Counted from the stretch's first letter, positions 14,029 to 23,974 are shown. The stretch: 26,412 nucleotides of DNA from Acidothermaceae bacterium (GCA_025925185.1 JAICLV010000012.1:1-26412), one strand, 5' to 3'. Notes: a model not told the origin generated them from the letters alone. Made by a program: numbers and translations.

Positions 14029-15303
14029 GTGCATAGCGGACGACGAAGAGCGGCCCGGGCCGGCGTCGTCACGATCGCGGCCGCCTTGCTGCTCGGCGCT
14101 TGCGAGAGCGCGTCGTCCCAGCGGTCGTCGCAGCCCACCGCGGGCACCCCGGTCGTCGCCGACACCGGTTCGACTGCCCCGCCACCCGCTGTCCCGCCAC
14201 CTGCTGTCCCGCCACCCGCTGTCCCGACACCCACGACTACGACCCCGACGATGACGACCCCGACGATGACGACGCCGACGCCGGCGCACACGACTGCAGC
14301 GCCGACCCAGGCTGCCCTGCCAGCGGCGCAGCCCGCCAGGCCGCCCGCCAGGCCGCCCGCCAAGCCTCCGGCCACGCAGTCGGCGAAACCGCCGCCTCCG
14401 GTGCAACCCAAGCTGCCAGCCAGCGCCTACGTCGACGTCTCGGTCGCGACGCTGTGGCGCAGCCCGTCGTCGCCACGGGCCGTCGACGCGGCGGCCGTCA
14501 GGCAACCGGCCGGAATCCGTAGCTGGCTCGGCGCGATGAGCATCTCCCAAAAGCGTGCGCTCAACGGTCGGGTCGACAGCCAGCTCATCATGGGCGAACG
14601 GGTGGTCGTCGACCGATTGCAAAGCGGCTGGGCGCACGTGGTCACTCCCGACCAGCCGACACCGCTCGACGCCCGCGGCTACCCTGGCTGGATTCCCCTT
14701 GCGCAGCTGAGTTTTCGGGCGCCAACCCCGACATCGCAAGAAGCAGTTGTGACCAAGCCGACCGCGTGGCTTTATGTCGGCGCTGCCCGCCACATCGAGG
14801 CCTCGATGGCCACCCGGCTTCCGGTTTTGAGTGTCGACGGCGGGTGGTTGCGCACCGAAACCCCTGACGGCACAGCCGTTTCGATCGCCACGAACGACGT
14901 CGCGGTGGTGGCCCGCGGCGCGGCGCCGTCCGCCAAGACAGGAGCCGACGTTGTTCGCACCGGCCACCTCTTCGACGGGCTTCCCTACCTGTGGGGCGGT
15001 ACGTCAGGATTCGGCTTCGACTGCTCGGGCTTCACGCACCTCGTCTATCAGATGCGTGGCGTGACGATCCCGCGCGACGCCGACGCGCAAGCGAAGGCCG
15101 GCACGCCGGTCGCCCGCGCCGACCTCAAGCCCGGCGATCTGGTTTTCTTCGCCACCAACGGATTCGTGCATCACGTCGGCATCTACGTCGGCAACAACAA
15201 CATGCTCGACTCACCGCAGACCGGCACCGTCGTCCGGATCGACTCGCTGGCCGCGCAACCGTTCGCGAGTGAATACGCGGGCGCGCGCCGCTACGTGTCG
15301 TAG
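14029..15303 (+). CDS. NlpC/P60 cell-wall hydrolase lipoprotein
   Basis: This 424-residue protein starts with a lipoprotein signal: basic HSGRRRAARAG, a hydrophobic core, and lipobox LLGAC with Cys25. A Pro/Thr/Ala linker (about 38-130) is built of short tandem units. Two SH3-like segments are suggested at about 133-225 and 240-298. The C-terminal NlpC/P60 domain (about 305-424) contains YLWGGTSGFGFDCSGF with nucleophile Cys332 and HHVGIYVGNN with catalytic His382. It should cut peptide stems in peptidoglycan, anchored to the membrane outer face. It ends 13 bp inside the convergent SRPBCC gene. GTG at 14029 is the only start that gives a good signal peptide. Confidence 0.9.
   Translation: MHSGRRRAARAGVVTIAAALLLGACESASSQRSSQPTAGTPVVADTGSTAPPPAVPPPAVPPPAVPTPTTTTPTMTTPTMTTPTPAHTTAAPTQAALPAAQPARPPARPPAKPPATQSAKPPPPVQPKLPASAYVDVSVATLWRSPSSPRAVDAAAVRQPAGIRSWLGAMSISQKRALNGRVDSQLIMGERVVVDRLQSGWAHVVTPDQPTPLDARGYPGWIPLAQLSFRAPTPTSQEAVVTKPTAWLYVGAARHIEASMATRLPVLSVDGGWLRTETPDGTAVSIATNDVAVVARGAAPSAKTGADVVRTGHLFDGLPYLWGGTSGFGFDCSGFTHLVYQMRGVTIPRDADAQAKAGTPVARADLKPGDLVFFATNGFVHHVGIYVGNNNMLDSPQTGTVVRIDSLAAQPFASEYAGARRYVS
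14179..14270 (+). repeat. Short tandem repeats in the lipoprotein linker
   Basis: Three 15-bp units (CCGCCACCCGCTGTC, one base different in the middle copy) occupy 14179-14223 and encode PPPAV. Two exact 15-bp units (GACCCCGACGATGAC) occupy 14241-14270 and encode TTPTM-type pentads. Both are in-frame and likely to vary in number between strains. Confidence 0.8.
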
Positions 15304-15806
15304 CTGTCCGCGAGATCGACGAAGCGGCCCAAGATGTGCGCCCAGCCTTTGTCGAACGCGTCGCCCAGGTAGCCGCCCGGCAGCGCGCAATCTTCGCTCA
15401 GTTGCTCTTGGCTGAGCCGCTCCCACCCGCGGTGCTCGACGCTGACCCGCGTCAGCGACGGCCCGAGGTAGCCGAACCGCAGCTCGACCTGCGTGGTGGC
15501 CGGCGTCATCTCCCAGCTCATCACGAAGCGGTGCGGCGGCTCCCACACGAGCAGCCGCCCCCAGTCGATGGTGGTGCCGTCGTCCCAGCTCTCGTACACC
15601 CGGCCGCCGAGCCGTCGCTCCAGCGTGACGTCGCGCACCCGGTCGCAGCCGCGCGAGAACGGCACCCGCGGCCACCACTGCCCGATCGTGCGGACGAACA
15701 CGTCGAACGTGTGCCCGATGTCGCTTCGCACTGTGGTCGACTGCTTGATGGGCGGACGACGTAACGGCAGCGCCGTTTCGGCCGTCCCCGCGCTCCCCGA
15801 ACTCAT
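15291..15806 (-). CDS. SRPBCC/AHSA1-family protein
   Basis: This 171-residue START-like protein of the activator-of-Hsp90-homologue 1 type carries STTVRSDIGHTFDVFVRTIGQWWP, GGRVYESWDDGTTIDWG and FVMSWEMTP, ending with HILGRFVDLAD. This family forms a hydrophobic pocket and is often encoded beside ArsR regulators. Its ATG overlaps the ArsR stop by 4 bp (ATGA), so it is translationally coupled and is the last gene of the VOC-ArsR-SRPBCC operon. Its ligand is unknown. Its 3' end overlaps the NlpC/P60 gene by 13 bp. Confidence 0.88.
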   Translation of the reverse strand: MSSGSAGTAETALPLRRPPIKQSTTVRSDIGHTFDVFVRTIGQWWPRVPFSRGCDRVRDVTLERRLGGRVYESWDDGTTIDWGRLLVWEPPHRFVMSWEMTPATTQVELRFGYLGPSLTRVSVEHRGWERLSQEQLSEDCALPGGYLGDAFDKGWAHILGRFVDLADSYDT

Positions 15807-16147
15807 CCCGCCGCCTTCCGGTCTCGCGACCCCGCCTCATCTTCGACCAGTTGGCGCGCGAGGTCGAGGGAGGAGGCCCACATCGAGTCGAGCATTTCCC
15901 GCAGCGCGGCCAGCCCTTCGGGCCGCGCCCGATACAACCGCCGGGCGCCGTCGCGGCGCTCGCTCACCAGGCCGGCGTTCTTCAAGACGGCCAGGTGCTG
16001 GCTGACCGCTGGGCGGGTGACGTCGAACTCGGCCGCGATCTGCCCCGCGGGCAACTCGTCGTGCGCCACGAGTTGCAGGATGGCTCGTCGCCGCGGTTCG
16101 GCGAGCGCCCGCAGGGCGTCGTCCGGCTCGAATTCGCTCACGCCCAT
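15803..16147 (-). CDS. ArsR-family transcriptional regulator
   Basis: The ATG at 16147 gives 114 residues. The winged helix-turn-helix includes LRALAEPRRRAILQLV, then ELPAGQIAAEFDVTRPAVSQHL and VLKNAGLVSERRDGARRLYRA. There is no metal-binding ELCVCDL-type motif, so it belongs to the non-metal ArsR group that travels with SRPBCC proteins. The start overlaps the VOC gene by 10 bp, and the stop overlaps the SRPBCC start. Two palindromes at 16515-16547 are the likely autoregulatory operators. Confidence 0.92.
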   Translation of the reverse strand: MGVSEFEPDDALRALAEPRRRAILQLVAHDELPAGQIAAEFDVTRPAVSQHLAVLKNAGLVSERRDGARRLYRARPEGLAALREMLDSMWASSLDLARQLVEDEAGSRDRKAAG

Positions 16148-16494
16148 AGACCTACCGCGTTGCCGTCGGGGTCGGCGAACACCGCGAATTTGCCGAAGTC
16201 GCCTGGCAATTCGGTCGGCGGCACCATCGTTTTGCCGCCGAGTTCCTCCGCGCGGCGAAGGTAGGCGTCGAGGTCGTCGACACGCATGTAAATCTTGATC
16301 CCGACGGCGTTCGGACCGGTGGCCGCCCCGATGCCGCCGATGATCGCGCCGTCGCCCGCCCCGGTGTCGACGAGCGCGTAGCCGCCCATTGACGGGTCGG
16401 GGTCGACCTGCCAATCGAAGAGCTCGCGGTAGAACTTCTGCGCGCGCTCCTGGTCGGCGCTGCTGACCTCGAAAAACGCGACCGGTTGACCCAT
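16138..16494 (-). CDS. VOC-family (glyoxalase/dioxygenase-fold) protein
   Basis: This 118-residue protein with the vicinal-oxygen-chelate fold starts VAFFEVSSADQERAQKFYRELFDW and ends KFAVFADPDGNAVGLWA. It is first in the operon with ArsR and SRPBCC genes. GGAGG is 6 nt upstream of the ATG. The metal-ligand set is not obvious: the N-terminal His is replaced by Phe/Glu in FFE, so catalysis is uncertain. It may bind a small molecule instead. Confidence 0.88.
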   Translation of the reverse strand: MGQPVAFFEVSSADQERAQKFYRELFDWQVDPDPSMGGYALVDTGAGDGAIIGGIGAATGPNAVGIKIYMRVDDLDAYLRRAEELGGKTMVPPTELPGDFGKFAVFADPDGNAVGLWA

Positions 16495-16514
16495 GGCTTA
16501 CCTCCGACGATTAC

Positions 16515-16547
16515 GTTAGGATCCGCTAACAGTTAGCAGACGCTAAC
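16515..16547. promoter_or_regulatory. Two tandem ArsR-type operators
   Basis: GTTAGC-AGAC-GCTAAC (16532-16547) is a perfect inverted repeat. GTTAG-N6-CTAAC (16515-16530) is a near copy starting 17 bp earlier. Both sit between the VOC start (16494) and the YCII-like start (16581). TTAGC/GCTAA arms are typical of ArsR proteins of this group. They could regulate both divergent units. Confidence 0.75.
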
Positions 16548-16580
16548 GCGGATGCCTGGACGACGCAAGTGGGAGTGCGC

Positions 16581-16916
16581 ATGATCGAGGTCACCGACGA
16601 GCAGATGCACGAGACGCTCGCGCAGGCGAAGGTCTACACCGTGATGGTGTTGACCTCCGGTCCGAAGAAGGACCACCCCGATCGCGCCGCCCTCGTGTGG
16701 GAGCACGGCCGCCGCAACATGGCGTTGCGCGCGGAGGGCGTGATGCCGATCGTCTGCCCGATCAAAGACGAGACGCCGGTGCACGGCATCGGCGTCTTCA
16801 CCCGCACCGTCGAGGAGACCAAAGCCATCCTGGACGACGATCCCGCGGTGCGGGCCGGTGTCTTCAACTACGAGCTGCACCCGTGCCGGGGGTTCCCAGG
16901 GTCGGCGCTGCCTTAG
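16581..16916 (+). CDS. YCII-like small protein
   Basis: ATG at 16581 is preceded by GGGAG (5-nt spacer) and gives 111 residues; a GTG at 16569 is also in frame. The pattern YTVMVLTSGPKK, ALVWEHGRRNMALRAEGVM and GIGVFTRTVEETKAIL resembles the YCII-related ferredoxin-like fold (PF03795). It is divergent from the VOC/ArsR operon across the tandem operators. It converges on the HPP gene with a 4-bp overlap. The function of such proteins is mostly unknown. Confidence 0.75.
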   Translation: MIEVTDEQMHETLAQAKVYTVMVLTSGPKKDHPDRAALVWEHGRRNMALRAEGVMPIVCPIKDETPVHGIGVFTRTVEETKAILDDDPAVRAGVFNYELHPCRGFPGSALP

Positions 16917-17551
16917 AACTCCGGCTTCTCGTCGTCGGATTTCGCCTTCCAGAGTGGGAAATCGATGCCGGCAAGGCGGTTCACCACGAGGCCTTGCAAC
17001 ACGAGGGCGCAGACCCCGGCCATCATGATGCCGAGCTGCGGCAACGTGTGCAGCACGCCGAGCGAGACGATCAGCGTCGTGGCGCCCGCGGGCGGATGCG
17101 GCGACTTGAGCAACACCATGACACCCGCGGTGAGCGACAGCGAGATCGCGGCGGCGCCGGCGCGCGCCCAGGTCACGTCGTCCAGGTTTGCGGGCTTGTC
17201 TTGCAGGCCGGTCACGAGCAACGCTACGTATCCGCAAACGACGCCGATCGCGTGCCCCACCAGCGTGTTGCGCGGGCTCGCCACCGGGCGGCGGGCGGCG
17301 TAGAAAAGCAGGAACGCCGTCGGCCCGAGCGACGGGAAGACGAACGGCTCGCCGGTCGCGAGCGCCACCGCCGAGACGAGCACCATCGAGATCGCCGCGT
17401 TCACCGTGACGAACGCCGCGAGCACCAGGTGGTCGTCATGATGGGCGCGCCACGACGCCGGCAGTTGAAGCCGGTGCGCGAGCCCGGCCGCGACATGCGC
17501 GAGATCGCCGTGCGCGTGGTGGTGCCGATGGTGGGCTGCTGGATATCCCAC
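16913..17551 (-). CDS. HPP-family integral membrane protein with His-rich N-terminus
   Basis: GTG at 17551 has AGGAGG with a 5-nt spacer and gives 212 residues. Four hydrophobic segments and the family signature SPHPPAGATTL (His152-Pro-Pro) identify PF04982. FPSLGPTAFLLF is also typical. Residues 7-41 contain about a dozen His (HHRHHHAH, HLAHR-like spacing, HHDDH), which could bind metal. It is the last gene of the kinase-regulator-symporter operon, 20 nt after the symporter stop. Some HPP proteins transport nitrite in plastids and cyanobacteria; here the acetate context leaves the substrate open. Confidence 0.82.
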   Translation of the reverse strand: MGYPAAHHRHHHAHGDLAHVAAGLAHRLQLPASWRAHHDDHLVLAAFVTVNAAISMVLVSAVALATGEPFVFPSLGPTAFLLFYAARRPVASPRNTLVGHAIGVVCGYVALLVTGLQDKPANLDDVTWARAGAAAISLSLTAGVMVLLKSPHPPAGATTLIVSLGVLHTLPQLGIMMAGVCALVLQGLVVNRLAGIDFPLWKAKSDDEKPEF

Positions 17552-17571
17552 GCGCACCTCCTCCCGCGCGA

Positions 17572-19302
17572 TCAGTCGGTCGCGGGGGCCATCGGCCGCA
17601 GCGCCTCCGGCAGATGGAGCTGCAACAGCTTCGCCTCGAGATCGGCCGGCATCTGCGTCGGTGTAAGTCGTGACCCGACAATCATCGCGACAAACGCGAG
17701 CGGGACGCTCCAAATCGCCGGCTGCCCAAGCAGCACGCTCGGCCAGCCGGAGCTGCCGACGCCGAGCATCGTCACGATGATGGCGACGGACGACGAGACA
17801 CCGCCGAGCACGAGTCCCGCGATCGCGCCCACCCAGGTGAGCGACCGCCACCAAATCCCCAGCACCAGCAAGGGGCAAAACGTCGACGCGGCGATGGCGA
17901 AACACCAGCCGACGAGCAGGTTGAGGTCGAAGCGCTGCACCTGCAGCCCCGCGACGAGCCCGATCGCGCCTGCCAACAGCGCGCACCTGCGGAATGTGCG
18001 CACCCCGCCGCGCAGCAAATCGTGCGCCATCGCGCCCGCCACGCTCACCAACAAGCCGGACGACGTGGACAAGAACGCGGCGAACGCGCCGGCGGCGACG
18101 AGCGCGCCGAGAACCTCGCCCCACACGTTGGTGATGAGGGCATGCGGCAACACCAAGACGACCGAGTCAGTCTGGCCCGTGAGGTAGAGTCCCGGATCGC
18201 GCAGCCGGCCCAGCACCGCGAAAACCGCTGGGACCAAATAGAAGACGCCGAGCAGGCCGAGCACGATGACGGTGGTGCGGCGGGCGGCGCGGCCATTTCG
18301 GTTGGTGTAGAAGCGCACCAGGATGTGCGGCAGTCCCAGCGTGCCGAGAAACGTCGCGACGATGAGCGAGTAGGTGGCAGCGAGCGGATGGCCGCCCTTG
18401 TGACCTGCGTTGACCAGCGGTGACACCCATGAGTCGCCGTTTTGCGCGCGCAGGCCCTCCGCGTGCGGCGCGGCGCTGCCTGCGGGGAACACCAGGTCGG
18501 TGCCGGAGTCGACGCGGTGCGTGCCCGACGTCAGTGTCAGCGGTCCGTCGATGGGTTGGTCGTCGACCGTGCCATGAGCTTGAACGCTGACGGCGCCGTT
18601 GACGACGAACGCCGCCGACGTTTGCACCTTCACCGTGGTCGCCTTGGTGAAGACCGGCGGCGCCGGTTGGGTCAGCGACTGCCGGTGCAGGCCGCCCGCC
18701 ACGACGATGAGCACGATCGCCGGCGTCGCGATGGCCATCAGCTTGATCCAGTACTGCACCGACTGCACGAAGGTGACGCCCTTCATGCCGCCGGCCGCGA
18801 TGTTGCTGGTGACGACGACGGCGAGCACCGCCACGCCGACCCAGTACGGCGTCCCGAGCAGCACCTCAAGCGTGAGGCCCGCGCCTTTGAGCTGGGGTAG
18901 CAGGTAGAACCAGCCGATCACCAGCACGAAGACGGTGGCCACTTGACGAAGCCGGGGCGCGCCGAGCCGTCCCTCCGCGAAGTCGGGAATCGTGTACGCG
19001 CCGAACCGCCGCAGCGGCGCGGCGACCAGCAGCAGCAACATGAGGTAGCCGGCCGCGTAGCCGACGGGGTACCACAACATGCCGAGGCCGTCCTTGAGCA
19101 ACAGCCCGGCCACGCCGAGAAACGACGCCGCCGACAGGTACTCCCCGGAGATGGCGGCGGCATTGCGCAACGGCGGCACCGCTCGGGCCGCGACCAGGAA
19201 GTCGTCGGGAGTGCGGGCGATCCGGATGCCGAGCGCCCCCACGACCATGGTGATGAGGGTGACGACGACGACCGCGATCAGCGCCATCGCGCCGCCGCTC
19301 AC
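17572..19302 (-). CDS. Sodium:solute symporter, acetate/monocarboxylate type (ActP/MctC-like)
   Basis: This 576-residue member of the SSS family has multiple membrane helices. The ISGEYLSAASFLGVAG segment (about 51-66) is characteristic of ActP-like cation/acetate symporters, and YTIPDFAEGRLG follows. A hydrophilic extracytoplasmic insert lies at about 210-300, as in the actinobacterial monocarboxylate permease group. GTG at 19302 is used; ATG five codons later is an alternative. It starts 7 nt after the small membrane protein stop, and Acs and SatP lie across the divergent promoter. The likely substrate is acetate, propionate or pyruvate. Confidence 0.87.
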   Translation of the reverse strand: MSGGAMALIAVVVVTLITMVVGALGIRIARTPDDFLVAARAVPPLRNAAAISGEYLSAASFLGVAGLLLKDGLGMLWYPVGYAAGYLMLLLLVAAPLRRFGAYTIPDFAEGRLGAPRLRQVATVFVLVIGWFYLLPQLKGAGLTLEVLLGTPYWVGVAVLAVVVTSNIAAGGMKGVTFVQSVQYWIKLMAIATPAIVLIVVAGGLHRQSLTQPAPPVFTKATTVKVQTSAAFVVNGAVSVQAHGTVDDQPIDGPLTLTSGTHRVDSGTDLVFPAGSAAPHAEGLRAQNGDSWVSPLVNAGHKGGHPLAATYSLIVATFLGTLGLPHILVRFYTNRNGRAARRTTVIVLGLLGVFYLVPAVFAVLGRLRDPGLYLTGQTDSVVLVLPHALITNVWGEVLGALVAAGAFAAFLSTSSGLLVSVAGAMAHDLLRGGVRTFRRCALLAGAIGLVAGLQVQRFDLNLLVGWCFAIAASTFCPLLVLGIWWRSLTWVGAIAGLVLGGVSSSVAIIVTMLGVGSSGWPSVLLGQPAIWSVPLAFVAMIVGSRLTPTQMPADLEAKLLQLHLPEALRPMAPATD

Positions 19303-19309
19303 TGTGGGC

Positions 19310-19696
19310 TCACAGCTTGTCGACGAGGTCGCGGAAATGCTGCTCGGTGCGCTCGGCGAGCCGGGTGTAGGCGAGCCCGATCAGCACGAGCACCGGATAC
19401 ACCGCGACGCCGAGCACGGCGAGCGAGAACGGCAGCCCAAGCACGTGCTTGTGCGCGAGCCACGGCATCAACGCGACGACCAATGGCAGCGAGATCAGCG
19501 CGCCGACGGTCAGGGCGATGAATCCGAGGGTCAGCCCGAACTGGGCGCGAATTAGCGAGTGCAGCAGCACGTCGCGGTACTCGCTGCGTTCGTCGAAGGC
19601 CCGGCCGCGCACCCCGACGCGCCGTGCGCCGACGTCGGCGGATCGAATGACGACGCGCTGGGGCGGCCCGGGTGGCGTTGCGGGAGGGTTGGTCAT
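19310..19696 (-). CDS. Small two-helix membrane protein (DUF485-like symporter partner)
   Basis: This 128-residue protein has a basic N-terminus and two transmembrane helices (about 53-78 and 84-110), ending in a charged AERTEQHFRDLVDKL. Size, topology and position directly before an SSS symporter match the DUF485/MctB-type partner proteins, though the sequence signature is not exact. It probably assists symporter assembly or activity. It starts 25 nt after the response-regulator stop. Confidence 0.75.
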   Translation of the reverse strand: MTNPPATPPGPPQRVVIRSADVGARRVGVRGRAFDERSEYRDVLLHSLIRAQFGLTLGFIALTVGALISLPLVVALMPWLAHKHVLGLPFSLAVLGVAVYPVLVLIGLAYTRLAERTEQHFRDLVDKL

Positions 19697-19721
19697 GCGC
19701 CGGACGATTCCGGCTGCGGTG

Positions 19722-20555
19722 TCATTGCGGCCGGCTATGCGGCACGCGCAGCAGCCGGTGCTTCAGCTCTGCGGTGTGCCGGCGGCTGACCGCGAGATCC
19801 TGCCCGGCGACGCGCACGATGGCGCCGCCGCCCGCGCCGGTGCGCACCTCGGTGACGTGTCGTAGCGCCACCAGGTGGCTGCGATGGATCCGCACGAATC
19901 CGTGTCCGGCCCAACGCTCCTCGAACAACGCCAACGGCAGCCGCACCAGGTGCGAGCCGCCCTGCACGGTGTGCAGCCGCACGTAGTCGCCGTTGGCCTG
20001 GATCCAGCAGACGTCGTCGCGCTCGACCATCGAGGTGCGCCCGCCCGACTCGACCGGCACCGTGGGGATGTCGTCGGCGCTGTGCGGCATCACCTCGCCG
20101 GGCGACGCCCCGGTCGCCGACGTCGACTCCCGCGGAATCCGGCGGGCTTGGCAGATCAGGTCGACCGCGTCGCTCAAGCGCTCATGCGAGACCGGCTTGA
20201 GCAGGTAGTCGCGCGCGCGTGCCTCGAACGCCGCGAGCGCGTGCTCCTCGTACGCCGTGACGAAGACGACGACCGGGGGATCGGTGAAGCGCAGCAACAG
20301 CTTGCCCAACTCGAGGCCGTCCAGGCCAGGCATCCGGACGTCGAGAAATACCGCGTCGTACTGCTGCGACTGCAACAACCGCAGGGCGTCCGTCGCGTCG
20401 GCAGCCGTGGCGACGTGCGTGACCGCGCCTTGTTGTTGCAGTAGAAACGCGAGGTCAGACCGCGCGGGTCCCTCGTCGTCCACGACTAACACGCGGAGCC
20501 GTTCGACGTCGGCGTCGACGGGCGGCGCGGACGGCGCCGGAGGCGAGACCGTCAT
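19722..20555 (-). CDS. LytTR-family response regulator
   Basis: This 277-residue regulator has a receiver domain at about 20-137: acidic pair Asp26/Asp27, phospho-acceptor Asp72 in FLDVRMPGLDG, Thr100 and Lys120 in LLKP. A Ser/Pro-rich linker follows, then a LytTR DNA-binding domain (about 170-272) with DVCWIQANGDYVRLHT, FVRIHRSHLVAL and LAVSRRH. It overlaps the kinase stop by 4 bp. Relatives include LytR, YpdB and BtsR; the last two regulate pyruvate-related transporters. Here it probably controls the symporter operon and acs/satP. Confidence 0.92.
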   Translation of the reverse strand: MTVSPPAPSAPPVDADVERLRVLVVDDEGPARSDLAFLLQQQGAVTHVATAADATDALRLLQSQQYDAVFLDVRMPGLDGLELGKLLLRFTDPPVVVFVTAYEEHALAAFEARARDYLLKPVSHERLSDAVDLICQARRIPRESTSATGASPGEVMPHSADDIPTVPVESGGRTSMVERDDVCWIQANGDYVRLHTVQGGSHLVRLPLALFEERWAGHGFVRIHRSHLVALRHVTEVRTGAGGGAIVRVAGQDLAVSRRHTAELKHRLLRVPHSRPQ

Positions 20556-21736
20556 GAGGCGCGCACCCCCGCTCGGTACTTCGGAACGCGGACCACCACC
20601 TTGGTGCCTGCGCCCTGCGCGGTCTCGACCGTCAACCCGTGATCGGCGCCGAAGACCTGCCGCAACCGCTCGTCGACATTGAACAACCCGACACCATCCC
20701 CGCGTCGTCCGGCCAATTGCTCGCGCATCGCCGCGGGATCCATGCCCACGCCGTCGTCCTCAACGCTGAGAATGCACTCCATGTCGCCGTCCTCGGCCAC
20801 GATTGTGACGTGTCCGATCCCCTCTTTGCGTTCAATGCCGTGCCGCACGGCGTTTTCGACCAACGGCTGGATCAGTAGGCACGGCACCGCCACCGCTAGC
20901 ACCTCCGGGGCGACGCGCAGCACCACGTGCAGGCGTTCGCCGAACCGAGCCCGCTCCAACTCAAGATAGGTGTCGACCGCGCGCAACTCGTCGGCCACCG
21001 TGGCGAACTGCCCGCGACTCCTGAAGCTGTAACGGATGAAGTCAGCGAAGTCGTGCAGCAGCTCGCGAGCCCGATCGGGGTCGGTGCGAAGGAACGACGC
21101 GATCGCCGTCAGCGCGTTGTAGACGAAGTGCGGCGAAATCTGCGCGCGCAGGAAACGCAGTTCGGCTTCCGCCGCTCGCGCGCGGGCGCTGTCGAGCTCG
21201 GCCAGCTCGAGCTGGGTGGAGGCAAATCGCGCCACCTCGCCAGCGGAGCGCAACATCCCCGCGCGGGCGGACGTCGCGAGCGCCACGAGGGTGCCGACCA
21301 CGATGCCGCCGCTCGTCAACGGGACGACGACGCCTGAGCGCAACGGGCAGTTCACGTCGTCCGCGCAGGCGAGGTCACGCGGGCCGAGGGCAAGCGCTTT
21401 GCCGGACGACGCGACCTGTTTGCTCGCCTGGAGGACGGCGGCGGCATGATCGTCACCGCCGGGACCGTCCCACGCGAGCAGGGCGGACGTGCTGGTGATG
21501 GCGGTGGCTCGTGCCGCGAGCAGCGCGCGCAACGCGGGCGCCGATCGGGCGGCGCTCTCGCGGGTGAGCCCGTTGCGCAAAGCGCGGGCGGCCAAGCCGG
21601 CGGTGTGCAAGACCTCGTAGGTGGTGCGCTGTTGAGGGGTTCCGAGGCCGCGACTGCCCCGAACCCAGTACCACAGCGAGCCGCACAGCGCGACGGCGAT
21701 GCCGCCGAGGGCCAGTGCGACCGCAAGCGATTTCAC
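20552..21736 (-). CDS. LytS-like sensor histidine kinase
   Basis: GTG at 21736 gives 394 residues starting (M)KSLAVALALGGIAVALCGS, a single transmembrane helix. A GAF-like sensor region (about 35-165) follows, with a Cys pair in ACADDVNCPLRSGVVVPL (Cys124, Cys130). The His_kinase box AQISPHFVYNAL holds His203. The ATP domain has PLVENAVRHG (Asn295) and DDGVGM, then GDGVGLFNVDERL. The frame continues upstream of 21736 but without a start signal, and a well-placed -10 box supports a leaderless start. It is coupled to the LytTR regulator and heads the five-gene operon. The signal is unknown; acetate or cell redox state are candidates. Confidence 0.88.
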   Translation of the reverse strand: MKSLAVALALGGIAVALCGSLWYWVRGSRGLGTPQQRTTYEVLHTAGLAARALRNGLTRESAARSAPALRALLAARATAITSTSALLAWDGPGGDDHAAAVLQASKQVASSGKALALGPRDLACADDVNCPLRSGVVVPLTSGGIVVGTLVALATSARAGMLRSAGEVARFASTQLELAELDSARARAAEAELRFLRAQISPHFVYNALTAIASFLRTDPDRARELLHDFADFIRYSFRSRGQFATVADELRAVDTYLELERARFGERLHVVLRVAPEVLAVAVPCLLIQPLVENAVRHGIERKEGIGHVTIVAEDGDMECILSVEDDGVGMDPAAMREQLAGRRGDGVGLFNVDERLRQVFGADHGLTVETAQGAGTKVVVRVPKYRAGVRAS

Positions 21737-21743
21737 GCACAAG

Positions 21744-21772
21744 ACAGTAGGGCGGATCAGGTCGCCGTTCCA
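21744..21772 (-). promoter_or_regulatory. Candidate leaderless promoter of the kinase operon
   Basis: On the minus strand, TGGAAC (21772-21767), a 17-bp spacer and TACTGT (21749-21744) lie so that transcription would begin at or next to the GTG at 21736, 7 nt past the -10 box. No Shine-Dalgarno precedes that GTG, which fits a leaderless mRNA. Confidence 0.45.
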
Positions 21773-21887
21773 GACCAGTTTGGGTAATTCGCCGCGATGT
21801 CCGATCGACCGCTGGGCGGCGCCGCTGGGCGACGCATTGATCCGTTCGGCGCAGGAAAGCGGCCACTCGGCGCGTCGTCGCGCGCCA

Positions 21888-21918
21888 CCTGTTGCACGCG
21901 CCGCCACGGCTCAACAGG
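21888..21918. promoter_or_regulatory. Inverted repeat upstream of acs
   Basis: CCTGTTG (21888-21894) and CAACAGG (21912-21918) form a perfect 7-bp inverted repeat with a 17-bp spacer, ending 32 bp before the acs ATG. The spacing of about two helical turns between half-site centres would suit a dimer. It is only a candidate operator or leader hairpin, with no tie to a named regulator. Confidence 0.35.
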
Positions 21919-21950
21919 CTTCGGCGAACACACGATCACGAGGAGGCTCC

Positions 21951-23924
<1,974 letters not shown>

Positions 23925-23950
23925 GTCGCACAACGCAACATCACCCCGTC

Positions 23951-23959
23951 ACAGTTCGT
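23951..23959 (+). promoter_or_regulatory. Possible LytTR half-site before satP
   Basis: ACAGTTCGT fits the general LytTR consensus [TA][AC][CA]GTTN[AG][TG] and lies 15 nt before the satP start, between acs and satP. A second half-site at the usual spacing is not evident. A nine-base degenerate match occurs often by chance, so this is weak. Confidence 0.2.
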
Positions 23960-23974
23960 CACCCAGGAGGAACA

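Noticed and set aside
13969..14967. N-terminal extension of the Rrf2 frame on the minus strand
   Set aside because: It is antisense to the NlpC/P60 gene. The Rrf2 domain starts at the GTG at 13968.
21737..21907. Upstream extension of the kinase frame
   Set aside because: The extra residues are Arg-rich without homology, and a leaderless promoter fits the GTG at 21736.
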